Shown here: positions 47,170-57,585 of the stretch, piece by piece
How the letters are laid out: the number at the start of each line of letters is the position of its first letter
Numbering within the stretch: the stretch's first letter is position 1
Assembly: GCA_051530055.1 (NCBI GenBank)
Contig: CM121341.1
Location: 6,944,001-7,008,000 of the forward strand
DNA: 64,000 nucleotides
Direction: 5' to 3'
Source of the DNA: Neoechinorhynchus agilis
Taxonomy: Eukaryota > Acanthocephala
The notes under the pieces: model-generated
Seen by the model: only the letters and a program-made list of their open reading frames with translations
Told to the model about the DNA's origin: nothing
The model's database searches: none
Translations under genes and position numbers: made by a program

Positions 47170-49151
47170 CAGTCATTTGCTGAGTATAAACTAACAATGG
47201 TTCTCGAAAAGATAAATGATATCGAATACGCTATGGAATGCTCTAAAAGTTGTCTGGGACTTTGCCATCCGTGTCTCTCAACATGGACAAATGAAAATTC
47301 AAACTCTTTTGTGCAATAAGCGTTTTAAAATGGTAAGTAATCCGTCGGTATCTTTTCCAATGTTGCAAATAGACTCACTAGGACCATTTTTTCAAAAATT
47401 TAAACAACATTCTTTGAATGTGAATCTTTTTGGATATACGACATAAAAATTATTTTTTCACAAGTAGTGAAGCCCTATGAACCTTAAGAATTTTTAAACA
47501 AAAATGTAGCAAATGTGATTTATTTCATATTGATTTTCTGATTTCATAACCGTTTTAGCGCTTCGCTCTGAGACTTTAATAAAGCGAACTTCCGACCATT
47601 CAAAGTTTTTCGAAATTAATTAGAGGAGTGTTTAGGCGGACGTTCTGGCAGCACTGTAAATCTAATTAATTGCACGTTTTTCTTTAGGACAAGGGGAGAT
47701 CCAGCTTTTCGGTCATTTCCCAAATGGCCGACTCATTCACAATATCGCTTAAAGAAAGAGCCGAAAACCGTATAGCTGGATCCTCCTTAAATCCCAAACG
47801 CATAACTGTACATACCGAAAGATGGTATCCAAGAAAAATGTTGACCCAGAATCGTTCTAGACTATTTGGGATGCTTAAATTCATTTTGGAGATTTATAAG
47901 CCTTTACGAAAGCTACCAGCCAACAGAAACCCTATTCGTTCCAAAACGAATTGTTGTTTTCATTGTGCACGAGACGACTTTAATTCATCAAACACAAACG
48001 CAATGAATCGTGGATTTCACGACAGCGACTGTTATCAAATTGGAATCCCGTTTCGTTGAATGAAAACATTCGTTGTCAAACATGCAAATAGCCGAAAATA
48101 ATGGTTTTTCTTCGAGTTTTGCGGAGGTGAGTGAAACTCCACGAATGGCTGATCCATTTAGAAGCTGTTGCGTCCATCGACTTCAACGATTTCGAGATGA
48201 CTCGCATAACTATGAACGCATTTCAAAGTTAACCAACGAATTGACGAATAATGTGCAGCCGTATAAAAGGTTTGTAACGACCAATCAACCATAATCTAGA
48301 GATAGCACTGTCATTTTTCAGTGAAGCAATAACCGTAACCCGAATGGGCGACGAGTCAATTCGGTTTCGAGGTGGTGTTCAAAATGGGCAAATTAGGACT
48401 TGTTTGGTTGGAAGGGTAAGTGTTCCACATTTATAATAATGGGCCTTCGTAGTTTTAACCTTTGTTCTGCACAATGAAAACACATAAATTTTCGTTCTGT
48501 TCAACATTGCAGCATTCCATCCGATCCCCTTTGAATATGGACTACCGTTCTTCTATGATGAACCATTCGACCAATTGGCGACGAGTTGCTCGTGATCGAC
48601 GTCCCCGTTCTCACAGCATCATCGGCATTGATCGTCTTAATGGGACAAATGGTCTTAACTTAAATTCATTGAGTGATGATTTCTATTATGAAAACTGGGT
48701 TGACGACCATTATGCGTTTCCGACTAGTGGACGTCAAAACAATGACCTTCTTGAGGAAGAGTACCGGGAACGAATTATCCATTCCAATGATCCAATGGCC
48801 GCTGATTCGTTCGAGCCACTCGAAATGAACCAATCAGAGTATTTTTATGATCAGCGAAATCGCGATGTGTCCATGTATCCGTTTAGACGTAGAAACCGCC
48901 GAGAAGTTCATGGAAATCGCAGCAAATCAATAAATGCGCGGAATCGATCAGTGTCAACTCGGAATAGTACAGATTGGACTGGACTACAAAATAGATTGCC
49001 ATACAAATACAATTCGAGCAATCGAATATCCACCAATGATCATGGAGTCAATATAACTTTTGAAAATCATCAAAAACACCAACATACGTCTAACGGATTC
49101 AAATTCAAGAATGTCACAGTTCACACTGTGGAAAACCCAACTTGGTTTTAA
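47170..49151 (+). CDS. Unrecognised multi-exon gene encoding a basic, polar protein
   Basis: Several coding-looking segments lie in order: an exon ending at a good donor (ATG/GTAAGT near 47333); one after TTCTTTAG near 47687 (MADSFTISLKERAENRIAG ... KTNCCFHCARDDF); one around 48073-48280 (MADPFRSCCVHRLQRF, SKLTNELTNNVQPYK); one after TTTTCAG near 48320 (ITVTRMGDESIRFRGGVQNG); and a final one from about 48512 to the stop at 49151. The last exon is rich in Arg, Asn, Ser, Tyr and Asp (MDYRSSMMNHSTNWRRVARD) and ends VTVHTVENPTWF. No domain, signal peptide or membrane segment is recognised, so the function is unknown. The exon chain is tentative. Confidence 0.45.
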
Positions 49152-49753
49152 GTTTTTTGCTTTTTTCGTACTTATTCTTACAAAAACCAATATTATTTTT
49201 CAATAAATTTTGGAAGCAGTAACCACTTTTGAGTATAGAATCCCCGATCATGTCGATCTTTTATTTTCTCGATTTTTAAAGGATCTAAGAGCGAGTGCGC
49301 GTCCTTTTTAAATATAAAATATATAAATTACGTTTAAAAACAAGATACTTTGACCAACATTAAACGAGAATTTACGTTAATATCGTGTTTTTTAAAAGAA
49401 AAATCTATACAAAATCCAAAAGTTAACTACACAACACGCCTCTATATCGCCAAATTCACTGTGAAAAAATAGGATATTTTGTAGTGTTACGGAAATTAGA
49501 AAAACTAACCCCTATGGTGCCGTTGTATGATTGAAATTTAAAAATCATTATTGTAAATTATTTTTGCACGACAAAATCAAAGATTCTCCACCCTTGTACC
49601 TCTTCTCATAGACCGATGAGTTAAAATTGTTCAGACCAGAAAACAATTGCAAGAATTTGCACTCGAACATTCTTTTGTTTAAAAAAGATTATACAATTCA
49701 CTGGCTATATTGCACTCGGGTAATCTCTATATATACACAAGCGACATGTTAAT
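49152..49753. other. Convergent 3' intergenic region
   Basis: AATAAA occurs at 49202 for the plus-strand gene. The mini-cadherin gene ends on the other strand at 49754. No gene is seen between them. Confidence 0.4.
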
Positions 49754-50779
49754 TCATAGTGAACGGATCGATGATGATTGATTATCGGGAATAACGTCTT
49801 CGTCATCACTTATCGTAATGCAACACTTCATTCCACGATCCCACATCGAAACTTTTGTGTACGTTAATGAACTTGAGCGATGAAGCTTATTTAGAACGAT
49901 CATAATCATAGCTAAGTTAAACGCAATGAGAAATACGGAGCAAATAGCTAGAATGTCTGAAATCGGGAGTCTGTCACTCTCCATAACCAAAATCTTCACC
50001 TTTACCTGGGCCGTCATTCCGTTTCCCATATCCTTTGCGGTCACATTCAAATCTCGGATGAACCGTTCTTCTTTTGCTAATCGTTTTCTTGCAAACACCG
50101 ATCCATCGATAGCGTCAATAAAGAAATCCGGATTATAGTCCATTAGGAATAAAGTCGTTCCATTGTCTTCATCGGGATCATACACTTCCAGACGAACAAT
50201 CGGTTCCGACAATGTATGATTTGGCCACAATCTCGCAAATATGACAGACTGATTGAACAGTGGCGGGCAGTCGTTTTCGTCCAATATGTTCACAATCAAA
50301 ACGAAATGTTTTTTGGGGTACCCAATCAACGTAAAGTCCGTAGCTGTTAGATTCAGGAACACTATTGATTCGTGTTCCCTATCGATTGGGTCAACTGCAA
50401 TCAATTGAGCACCGCTACATCCTTGTTGATCGGGAAGGTAGGAAGTTGTAAATCGTGTATCATTCACTGTACAATAACGCATATTACCAGCTCGGTATCG
50501 TCGATCGCTTCTATCATATCCGCAAATATAAAAGTCAGCTATCGCTACTGAGTAGCTGTTCTCCATCAAAACAAAAACAGGACAAGTTTTACTTTGTTCC
50601 GAAAATGAACAGTTGTCGTATCTGGAACCAATACTACGGTTACGCTTGACGGAAACTCGAAGGTTCGTTTCGTACGGTTGGACGAATAACTCTGGGAACG
50701 GTAAATCGTTTGGGATTGTTGCGTCCAGACTATACAGGAAGTGTATTATAATGGTCAAACTATGGGCCAATTGAACCAT
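49754..50779 (-). CDS. Mini-cadherin A: single-pass membrane protein with two cadherin-like repeats
   Basis: The 341-aa protein has a signal peptide, a Cys-containing N-terminal domain (DNC, TCP, ICG, QGC), then cadherin-type elements: DREHE, LDENDCPPLF (canonical DxNDNxP), DPDEDNG, DGSVFARKRL and AKDMGNGM. A membrane segment (ILAICSVFLIAFNLAMIMIV) is followed by a tail of about 40 residues without a recognised catenin-binding motif. Known cadherins usually have five or more repeats, so this is a reduced type. The ATG directly follows a CTTTAG 3' splice site, and the CDS is a single exon. Paralogues lie at 52269-52871 and 53807-54928. It is probably an adhesion or recognition protein at the cell surface. 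Confidence 0.8.
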   Translation of the reverse strand: MVQLAHSLTIIIHFLYSLDATIPNDLPFPELFVQPYETNLRVSVKRNRSIGSRYDNCSFSEQSKTCPVFVLMENSYSVAIADFYICGYDRSDRRYRAGNMRYCTVNDTRFTTSYLPDQQGCSGAQLIAVDPIDREHESIVFLNLTATDFTLIGYPKKHFVLIVNILDENDCPPLFNQSVIFARLWPNHTLSEPIVRLEVYDPDEDNGTTLFLMDYNPDFFIDAIDGSVFARKRLAKEERFIRDLNVTAKDMGNGMTAQVKVKILVMESDRLPISDILAICSVFLIAFNLAMIMIVLNKLHRSSSLTYTKVSMWDRGMKCCITISDDEDVIPDNQSSSIRSL

Positions 50780-51820
50780 CTAAAGCTTAAAGAGAATCGA
50801 AAGCTCTTGAATTAGGGATGCTTCATCGGCGCAATTGGATATACTTTTGGTCGACGTATCTCTTTTATGCTGAGGTTTTTTTCTCAAGCATGGTACTAAG
50901 TTCTATAATAAGCAATGTTACGATGATTTTATCTCATTCCAACCGAGAAATCTTTCACAGAATGCGTTTTCCCTACGGCGAAACTCGATGGATCATTGCG
51001 GATAGTTTCCCATCTTATATTCCATAAGAGTATTTGATTTGCTGATACTTTAGGGTGAAAGATATTTTGGGTTGTTCTTCAAATTTCTCTAGTCTTAAAT
51101 TTCAAAAAAAAACTAATACTTCTCATAAGATTTTTAGAGTAAACAATACATCGATTTCTTTTTAATTAAAAAATCGATGAAAACGCTGATCACTTTTGTG
51201 TTATTGAACAACTGTTTTGATTAGACTCATGGATATATAGGCAAGAGTCTGAACGATAAGTATCTCACGTGCTTTGTTCTAGGAATTGTTTTTGATTTCC
51301 ATGAATGCTGTTTAGATCGTCGATGGCGTAACGATATAGAAAGTGTAACCAAAATTGTTGTTAAACAACTTGGAATGTTGGTTAACAAGTAATCCGATTG
51401 TGTACGAGGTTTTTTTGTGGATTTAGGTGGTGCAATTAGCAAGTTTGATCTTATTTACTTTTGACTCATTCTGTTGTTTGTTTCATACGAGCACATTTGT
51501 CGAACTAAAAGTGAATAACTTTTTTGAATATTTGGTTTCAAACGAAATCGTTTTTTTGTTCGTTTTAAAGACAATTCGAGTCAGTTTTTTGTGAACAGAT
51601 TGGACGCAATATGCGTCTAATATTAAATTTAACAAAAATAACAAAAACTTTCAATGAGATCGAAAATTATCTAAATGAAATTTTTTATTAAATATGACAA
51701 TTCATAAAGTAGGGAAATATCGTTAACGATTCCACGAAGTTTCAAAGTAAATAAGAAAATATGGCACGATTGTTATTAATAATCGCAGCCAAAATGCGTC
51801 TTTTTTTATTTCTGATGAAA
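50780..51820. other. Intergenic, no gene seen
   Basis: AT-rich DNA between mini-cadherin A and the SINE. The frame at 50818-51027 is short and has no recognised feature. Confidence 0.4.
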
Positions 51821-51821
51821 C

Positions 51822-51988
51822 GTTAGGAGTTCGTACATCTCTCCGGATCCTCAGATACCTCTCGAGGAGGCGGATCTCATCAGTGGGTTTCCTCCCTTCT
51901 GGTTGTGGGTGGCATTGGCGATCGTGGATTCCAACTCTTTGACCCTGAAACAGGGATTCGGGCACGAATCCACGGGACCACCTCTACG
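51822..51988 (-). mobile_element. tRNA-derived SINE, copy 2
   Basis: Read on the minus strand it has an A-box-like TGGTCCCGTGG, a B-box-like AGTTGGAATCC and the shared 3' block GGTATCTGAGGATCCGGAG. It lies between mini-cadherins A and B. Confidence 0.75.
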
Positions 51989-52268
51989 CGTTTGTCAAAA
52001 AATTAGAATTCAATCATTTCAAACATTGAATTTTCTTGTATTTATTGTCCTACGATCTAATCATCAATATACTTAATGGTTTTTGCTTTCGGCACCGAAT
52101 CAATATTTCTCCATTTGAGAATTATGTGCCCCTTGAACCAGTATCTCCGTTGTATCAAAAAATCTTTTAGTTTTCTTTATTACATAAAGTTCAACTGAGT
52201 TCCGAATTCATCAGCCTCATAGAACCAATAATGAAAAGTCTTTATTTTTAATTCATGTACAATTTACA

Positions 52269-52871
52269 TTAAACTGCAGTCTCATTAAAATTATGATAGC
52301 CATTCGGATTCTTCACAATCGCCACTTCATTTATCACATCTTTTCCATTTGATCGAAGCAACGTGTCCACTGGAACGGAGCACATTTCATTTTCTTGTTG
52401 TATTTTATCAACGAGCTTTTGGCTTTTCATTTTACGGGATGGTTTTTTTGGAGAAAGGAAATAACCGGCACCGATGGCACCAAAGAAAAAGAATAATCCT
52501 GACATGGTATAAACGATATACTTGATTTCTACTAATTTATCGCCAATGACGTGGATCCTCACTTGAACAGTCCATCGCTCTCCATTCGTAGTATCTCTTA
52601 TGTTCACTTGTAAATTCTTTGTAAAGCCTAAACCGGCTGGTAAAAGTCTCTTAAGGAATATTCGACCATCAAATTTTGTCACGTAAAATTCACTACTTTG
52701 CATCATGGAATAGATGACTAGTTTTTGTCCGAACTCCGGTAGATGTTTTTCGATGTGGACCACGGGTTCTGTTAAGGTGTGGTTCGTAAAAATCCGTATG
52801 GAGATTGAGTTTTCTTTAGTCAAAGTTTGTAAGGCTGCGTGGACCATGGAACAAATCAAAAACAAAAGCAT
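52269..52871 (-). CDS. Mini-cadherin B: shortened paralogue with one cadherin-like repeat
   Basis: The 200-aa frame has a signal-like N-terminus (MLLFLICSMVHAA), then a segment matching the second cadherin repeat of A and C (FTNHTLTEPVVHIEKHLPEF; FYVTKFDGRIFLKRLLPAG), a membrane segment (VYTMSGLFFFFGAIGAGYFL) and a basic tail of about 65 residues. The calcium-binding DxDP/DxNDN residues are absent: where A and C have DPD it has HLPEF. The first repeat and Cys-rich domain are missing. It may be a decoy, a non-calcium form or a decaying copy, although the frame is intact. No splice acceptor abuts the ATG. Confidence 0.65.
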   Translation of the reverse strand: MLLFLICSMVHAALQTLTKENSISIRIFTNHTLTEPVVHIEKHLPEFGQKLVIYSMMQSSEFYVTKFDGRIFLKRLLPAGLGFTKNLQVNIRDTTNGERWTVQVRIHVIGDKLVEIKYIVYTMSGLFFFFGAIGAGYFLSPKKPSRKMKSQKLVDKIQQENEMCSVPVDTLLRSNGKDVINEVAIVKNPNGYHNFNETAV

Positions 52872-53800
52872 TCAGTATTGCGGTATTGAACGATGCATAC
52901 TTATTTTTGTGTTTTTTTAACACACCTTTAATTGTTCATCGCTATAACGTGTTGTTCAAAAACGGCTATTCAAATTTTTGAACTTTCAAAAAACCGGGCT
53001 GTTTTGAAGTTAGTACATCCAGCCCATTTTGTAAACTTTCTAGCGTTGTTAATTGTACCAAACTTTCAAAAATCTTTTTCCGTATTCTCGTCGCCAACAC
53101 AATTGGACCTGTAAAATGAAAGCCTTAAATAATATATCATTTGCAATTAAAGTTTATAAATCAACTCTCTTTTTCTTGTCTAATTGATGAATCACTTCAG
53201 CGTTTGCTCTAAAATGTACGATTGACCTAAAAATAAATTTCTAATCGAACCATCAAATAAATCCAACAAAAATGTATCAAATTCTAATTAAGATAGATCT
53301 TTATTCAGATTTTAGAGGTTCTCTTGTAGCGTCCGCAATGGTAATTCACAGTGCGGAATACTCAATGAAACCGCATCGTACATTTTTGTCCACTGCCAAT
53401 TCGGTTCAATACCTTTTATACGCCGGAAAGCGTTTCAGACTAAATTATAGAGAGAGAGAAAATATTCGGTAAGATAAAGTTTGAATTTGTTAATAATCTG
53501 CCCGTCGGAATATATTTTATCCGTAATTTCAGACTAAGTTTACAAGTGAAATTCGACTGGAAAAAAGAAACGTTTTGGTCAGAACAAATAGACTTCTTGA
53601 TAAAGAAAACTTGTTACGGATAAAAATAAAAAGTGGAAAATACAATTATGACTTAATCAAAAAAGAATGCCATCGGTTGAAACCGATAGTTTTTTGTAAC
53701 CATTGTTCATTTCGAAAACCCCGGTTTATGCAAAAAATAACCTTTGTATTTGACGTATTTTGAAAAACCCGTCAATCGTGTCATTTTTTGAACCAGGGAC
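52872..53800. other. Intergenic between mini-cadherins B and C
   Basis: This region separates two divergently transcribed paralogues. The frame 53272-53472, with a GTAAG donor at its end, could be a small exon, but nothing identifies it. No other feature is supported. Confidence 0.35.
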
Positions 53801-53806
53801 GATTTG

Positions 53807-54928
53807 ATGAATCCACTAGCGGTCGTTTGTCGATTGTTCACCTTAAACTCAATCTTCTGTTATTTATACCCTCAAGACGAGAGGACATTATCATTTCCTC
53901 AGGTTTATGTGTTTCCTTACAGTGTTCGGCGAGGAATAAATACAACCGAACACGGTCACGAAGTTCTTGGAATCAAAATGGACAATTGTCCAATTGGCAC
54001 TACAAACGAGCACTGTCCAGATTTCGTCCTATACGAAAACACAGCGGGTATATTGATCGGTGATTTCTTTGTCTGTGGCCGTGAAAGTAGTGACAGGTAC
54101 AATCGTGATGGAAATATGAGATATTTGCAAGTTAACGATTCTCGATTTGAAATGTCGTATGTGCAAGACGAAGAAGGTTGCAGGGCTGCCAGTTTGGTTG
54201 CTTTAGAATCAATTGATCGAGAAAAAGAAGACGTGGTTTATCTTCAATTGACGGCAGTAGACTTTACATCGACAGGACATCCCCAAAAGGAAATCTATAT
54301 TCAAATCACGATTCTGGACGTGAATGATAATCCTCCAATGTTCGAAAAGTCCGTCATTTACGCAAGTGTACTTCCTCGTCATTTACTCACTGAGCCTCTT
54401 GTTCGCCTAGAAGCTCATGATCCAGACATGGTTCAAAATGAGACCATTTACTCTTTAGATGTTGAAGATCCTGATTTTTACATAAATGAAAGCGATGGGT
54501 GTTTGTTTGCTCGTCGAAAGCTGACCAAGGACCGGACTCACTTTAGATCTGTGATTGTAAGGGCGACTGATGCGAGCAATGGATTAAATTCTACAGTTGA
54601 GGTTGTGCTCTTAATAGTAGCCTTGGATAAGTTCGGATTAGAAGATTTCTCCGTGTTCATCACAACTATATTTTCAGTCATGGCTACTATTGGTGCCATA
54701 TATCTACTGGTCGTACTGAGAAATTCAGCCAGGTTAACTGATCGATCACCTCTTGAAGCATCGAGTGAAGATGAGATGCAGGAATACGAAGGCCCAGTTA
54801 AGAGACGAAGGACGAACTTTGATAACGCTGAAGACCAAAAACACAGCGAATGGTTCTCTAGCGTGGATACATCGAAATGGGTAAGGTATTCTAACGAAGA
54901 AGCAAAGGCCCGCATTTGTGCCCTTTAA
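53807..54928 (+). CDS. Mini-cadherin C: two cadherin-like repeats, single membrane pass
   Basis: The 373-aa product has the same layout as A: signal peptide (LAVVCRLFTLNSIFCYLYP), a Cys-containing domain with DNC, HCP, VCG and EGC, then ESIDREKED, a canonical ILDVNDNPPMF, HDPDMVQNETIYSLD, DGCLFARRKL and RATDASNGLNS. The membrane segment (VFITTIFSVMATIGAIYLLV) precedes a 75-residue acidic-then-basic tail (PVKRRRTNF). Both calcium linker motifs are intact. Upstream, a CCAG acceptor lies 10 nt before the ATG. AATAAA near 54953 ends the gene. A and C share clear similarity along the whole ectodomain. Confidence 0.82.
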   Translation: MNPLAVVCRLFTLNSIFCYLYPQDERTLSFPQVYVFPYSVRRGINTTEHGHEVLGIKMDNCPIGTTNEHCPDFVLYENTAGILIGDFFVCGRESSDRYNRDGNMRYLQVNDSRFEMSYVQDEEGCRAASLVALESIDREKEDVVYLQLTAVDFTSTGHPQKEIYIQITILDVNDNPPMFEKSVIYASVLPRHLLTEPLVRLEAHDPDMVQNETIYSLDVEDPDFYINESDGCLFARRKLTKDRTHFRSVIVRATDASNGLNSTVEVVLLIVALDKFGLEDFSVFITTIFSVMATIGAIYLLVVLRNSARLTDRSPLEASSEDEMQEYEGPVKRRRTNFDNAEDQKHSEWFSSVDTSKWVRYSNEEAKARICAL

Positions 54929-55121
54929 GTGTATATTTTAAAAACCTTTTCAATAAATAATCTTGCACTTGACAGTTTAGACTGATCAATCGTTAAGTCG
55001 TCCATTAGTCCAGCGACATATCTCTCCTGCTTTTAGTAGAGAAACGCTCTATTTTGCACTTAAAATCAAATTTTCGCTAAGCCGCTCATTGTGGGGTTAT
55101 CGACAAACAAAGACTTGAGAT

Positions 55122-55290
55122 ACCGCGGCATAGGACCTGGTCAATCGATTGTCGAAAAGAGATTGGGACGAATCATGGCGCCGTCTTGGTGTAACGGTCG
55201 AATGGAAGGGAGGCAGCGTTCCACCACCGTTGCCAATGATTCGTCTCAATCTCTTTTCTACAATCGATTGACCAGGTCCTATGCCGCGGT
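55122..55290. repeat. Long inverted repeat: 55-bp arms, 59-nt loop
   Basis: The arms 55122-55176 and 55236-55290 are complementary with two mismatches (outer ends ACCGCGGCATAGG and CCTATGCCGCGGT). A transcript would form a near-perfect 55-bp hairpin. Confidence 0.9.
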
Positions 55291-55404
55291 ACCAAACGGC
55301 CCGAGCGTAGCATCAATAACGACCCAACTCGTGCCTATAATGCTGGCGGCGTTCCCCGTGAGGATAGTAAGTACTCCTGTGGCTGGCTGAGTTTGACATT
55401 TCGT

Positions 55405-55592
55405 AGTTGCGTCGAGGTGGTCAAGTGGACTAATGCCCGTGATCCCGATTAGGGGTCAAGTGGTTCGAATCCGTTACCACCAATGACGCACAGCCAAAGG
55501 GGACGAAATACCTCGTTGAAAGGAGGAAGCTCACAAATGAGAGTCCCGCCTCCCCGGGAGGTATCTGAGGATCCGGAGGAATGTACAAACTC
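55405..55592 (+). mobile_element. tRNA-derived SINE, copy 3 (best copy)
   Basis: It has an A box TGGTCAAGTGG (55418-55428), a B box GGTTCGAATCC (55462-55472), then a tRNA-unrelated body ending GGAGGTATCTGAGGATCCGG and ATGTACAAACTC. The B box is a perfect Pol III consensus. The acceptor ends do not pair as in a functional tRNA, so it is a SINE head rather than a tRNA gene. Confidence 0.8.
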
Positions 55593-55940
55593 TTAACCGA
55601 CATTAGAGACTATGTGGTTATATCACTTCTCTGATGTAATTAGTTTGGCTTTATGCCTAAATAAATAAGCCGGACAAGAAAGGGATTGACTAAACTTAAA
55701 AAAATAAACAAAAAGGTTTAATGTGTTGAGCTCAGGAGTACTATGAGTTCTAGAAAGAACGACTGGCGTAAACGCTTTTTTCACTCAAAAAATGAACAAA
55801 ACTCCCTATTTAAACACATTGAAAAAGTAAAGACCCACGTGCGATCCTAGAATTTTGTTAGATGATTCACTTTTTTTTAGATGTCACAGTTATAGAACGA
55901 TTGTCTAAAATCTAACGAAGCGAACTGATTTATTTCGTAT
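55593..55940. other. Intergenic, 3' flank of the GCN1 C-terminal ORF
   Basis: No gene or repeat is recognised between the SINE and the stop of the minus-strand GCN1 ORF. Confidence 0.4.
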
Positions 55941-57365
55941 TCAGATCAATAATTGCAACGTGTATCCATCAAGATCTCCTGCATTGGTAATCTTTGTACC
56001 TACGAGCTCTCGTCCAAGCTTCGCTAACGGTCTTACCCCTCCATTCTTAATCTTACGGATCCTTGTAATCCACGAATCATCTCCGTCTAATTCAAGATCC
56101 GTGCATTGCAGCTCACATGCATAATCCTTTATCAGTGTCCTAATATTTCCATGAGAACCGATAATTTGTAAAAGAACCTGATCGGCAGCGTCTCGAGATT
56201 CGTTCGATCGACTTCCACGACAAATTTTGACAATGCAATTGAACCCAAGTTGTTTAATTTCTTGATCAACGCGATCAGTGAGTAGGAGGTGGTGCGCGAA
56301 ATGTACGGCAATGATTGGGAAATGCTCAAGCGACAACTCAATCATCCTTTGAATCGCCGTTCTATCATTAGAAGCTATCCCAAGAAATCCAAGGATCCTA
56401 CAAATCCACATGAGCACCTCTGGATGCTCACTTGTAAATGTAATCAATGTATCTTTTACCCGTTGAACTCCTTCGAATGCATCAGGACGGTTTTTAGCGA
56501 GAAGACATAGACCAGATAAAGATTTGAGAATATGGGTGCTTAAATCGGACGGAGATGCCGATAGGATGTATTTGAGAGACAGATCAATAAAGGCATGTAT
56601 CGAGCTGAGCCGTTTTTCGCTCACATACAAAGATGCTTCTAATAAACCGCAAAGACATCTAAAATCGTTGCATGGGACTCTTACTGAAGAATGTTGTTCG
56701 ATATGTTGACCTAATTGAACACTTAGACATTTCTCCTGGCTTCTTATAAGGCGATCTATAAGTTCAATTAAAGAATCGCGTCTACTTTCGTCTTGGAAAG
56801 GAAGCACATTACTCTCAAATGCGTTTATGCCCACAAGGAGATATTGGTTAACGTCCGTGTTAGTCTGAAATGCAGGAACCTCAAGAATTGAACCGATCAA
56901 TACGTCGTTCGGTTGAGCACCAACAAGTCCACAGCTCACATTATGACATGCAATTTCTTGGCGAACTCCCAACATACCCAAGTATCGGAGTCCAATCGTA
57001 GCCATAAGACTGATTGTCGTGTTAGAAGCGAGACTGATTGCTCGAAATAGAGCAGGATGTAGCTGAGCTCCGAAGAATCGAATTACTTGTCGAATGTCTT
57101 CATGATAGAGACATGTGACTAGAAGAAGCACCATTTCTGTATGGAGGGCGACTGAACATTTTTGACCGATTATTCGAATGATTGGGCCGATTATTGCCAA
57201 AAGAGACTGTTTCACAATCGATACGTCCAAATATGGAATAAGTAGGAATAAGATGGAAGCGCATGCCAGTTTGGGCTCGTCGTCTAAGGCGCTTATAATA
57301 ATGTGCTTGAACACTGGCGTCAAATGTTTTATACCACGTTCTGGAAGATTGAATCCAGGTTGCAT
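55941..57365 (-). CDS. GCN1: GCN1 C-terminal part as a separate ORF
   Basis: GCN1 is a ribosome-bound HEAT-repeat scaffold that activates the kinase GCN2. This 474-aa frame covers the C-terminal end: QPGFNLPERGIKHLTPVF matches human VPGFCLPKKGVTSILPVL, and LLAIIGPIIRIIG matches VVSITGPLIRILG. The region corresponds to the GCN2-binding part and end of the HEAT array. The frame opens with ATG exactly where homology resumes, with a stop codon immediately upstream in frame and a TTTTCAG acceptor 15 nt before the ATG. No in-frame GT-AG intron joins it to the upstream ORF that ends at 57586. It therefore looks like an independently translated unit. Confidence 0.85.
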   Translation of the reverse strand: MQPGFNLPERGIKHLTPVFKHIIISALDDEPKLACASILFLLIPYLDVSIVKQSLLAIIGPIIRIIGQKCSVALHTEMVLLLVTCLYHEDIRQVIRFFGAQLHPALFRAISLASNTTISLMATIGLRYLGMLGVRQEIACHNVSCGLVGAQPNDVLIGSILEVPAFQTNTDVNQYLLVGINAFESNVLPFQDESRRDSLIELIDRLIRSQEKCLSVQLGQHIEQHSSVRVPCNDFRCLCGLLEASLYVSEKRLSSIHAFIDLSLKYILSASPSDLSTHILKSLSGLCLLAKNRPDAFEGVQRVKDTLITFTSEHPEVLMWICRILGFLGIASNDRTAIQRMIELSLEHFPIIAVHFAHHLLLTDRVDQEIKQLGFNCIVKICRGSRSNESRDAADQVLLQIIGSHGNIRTLIKDYACELQCTDLELDGDDSWITRIRKIKNGGVRPLAKLGRELVGTKITNAGDLDGYTLQLLI

Positions 57366-57585
57366 TTAGATTTAAGATCGCTGAAAATCCAGGATTATGC
57401 GAAATTCATTTTTAGTATCGAGGAAAATATTGTTATCAACAACAACAACAAATAGTTTGGAAAGCTTCAGTTTCAATTAGCGATGTTTGATTAAGAAAAT
57501 AGATTTATCTTGAAAATTTCCGGCTTTTTCGTTGGCCTTCTTCAGTCAATTGTTTGCAAGTTTTTTTCAACTGTGGCCGCACTTG
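57366..57585 (-). other. 220-nt spacer between the GCN1 central and C-terminal ORFs
   Basis: On the minus strand it contains the repeat-type motif CTGAAGAAGG...GCCGGAAATT, also seen in other repeat remnants, so a mobile-element piece may have been inserted. It ends with a good 3' splice site, TTTTCAG. No AATAAA is seen on that strand. Confidence 0.5.

Noticed and set aside
55411-55485. Functional tRNA gene
   Set aside because: A and B boxes are good, but the 5' and 3' ends do not form an acceptor stem and the sequence continues as a repeat shared with two other loci, so it is a SINE head.
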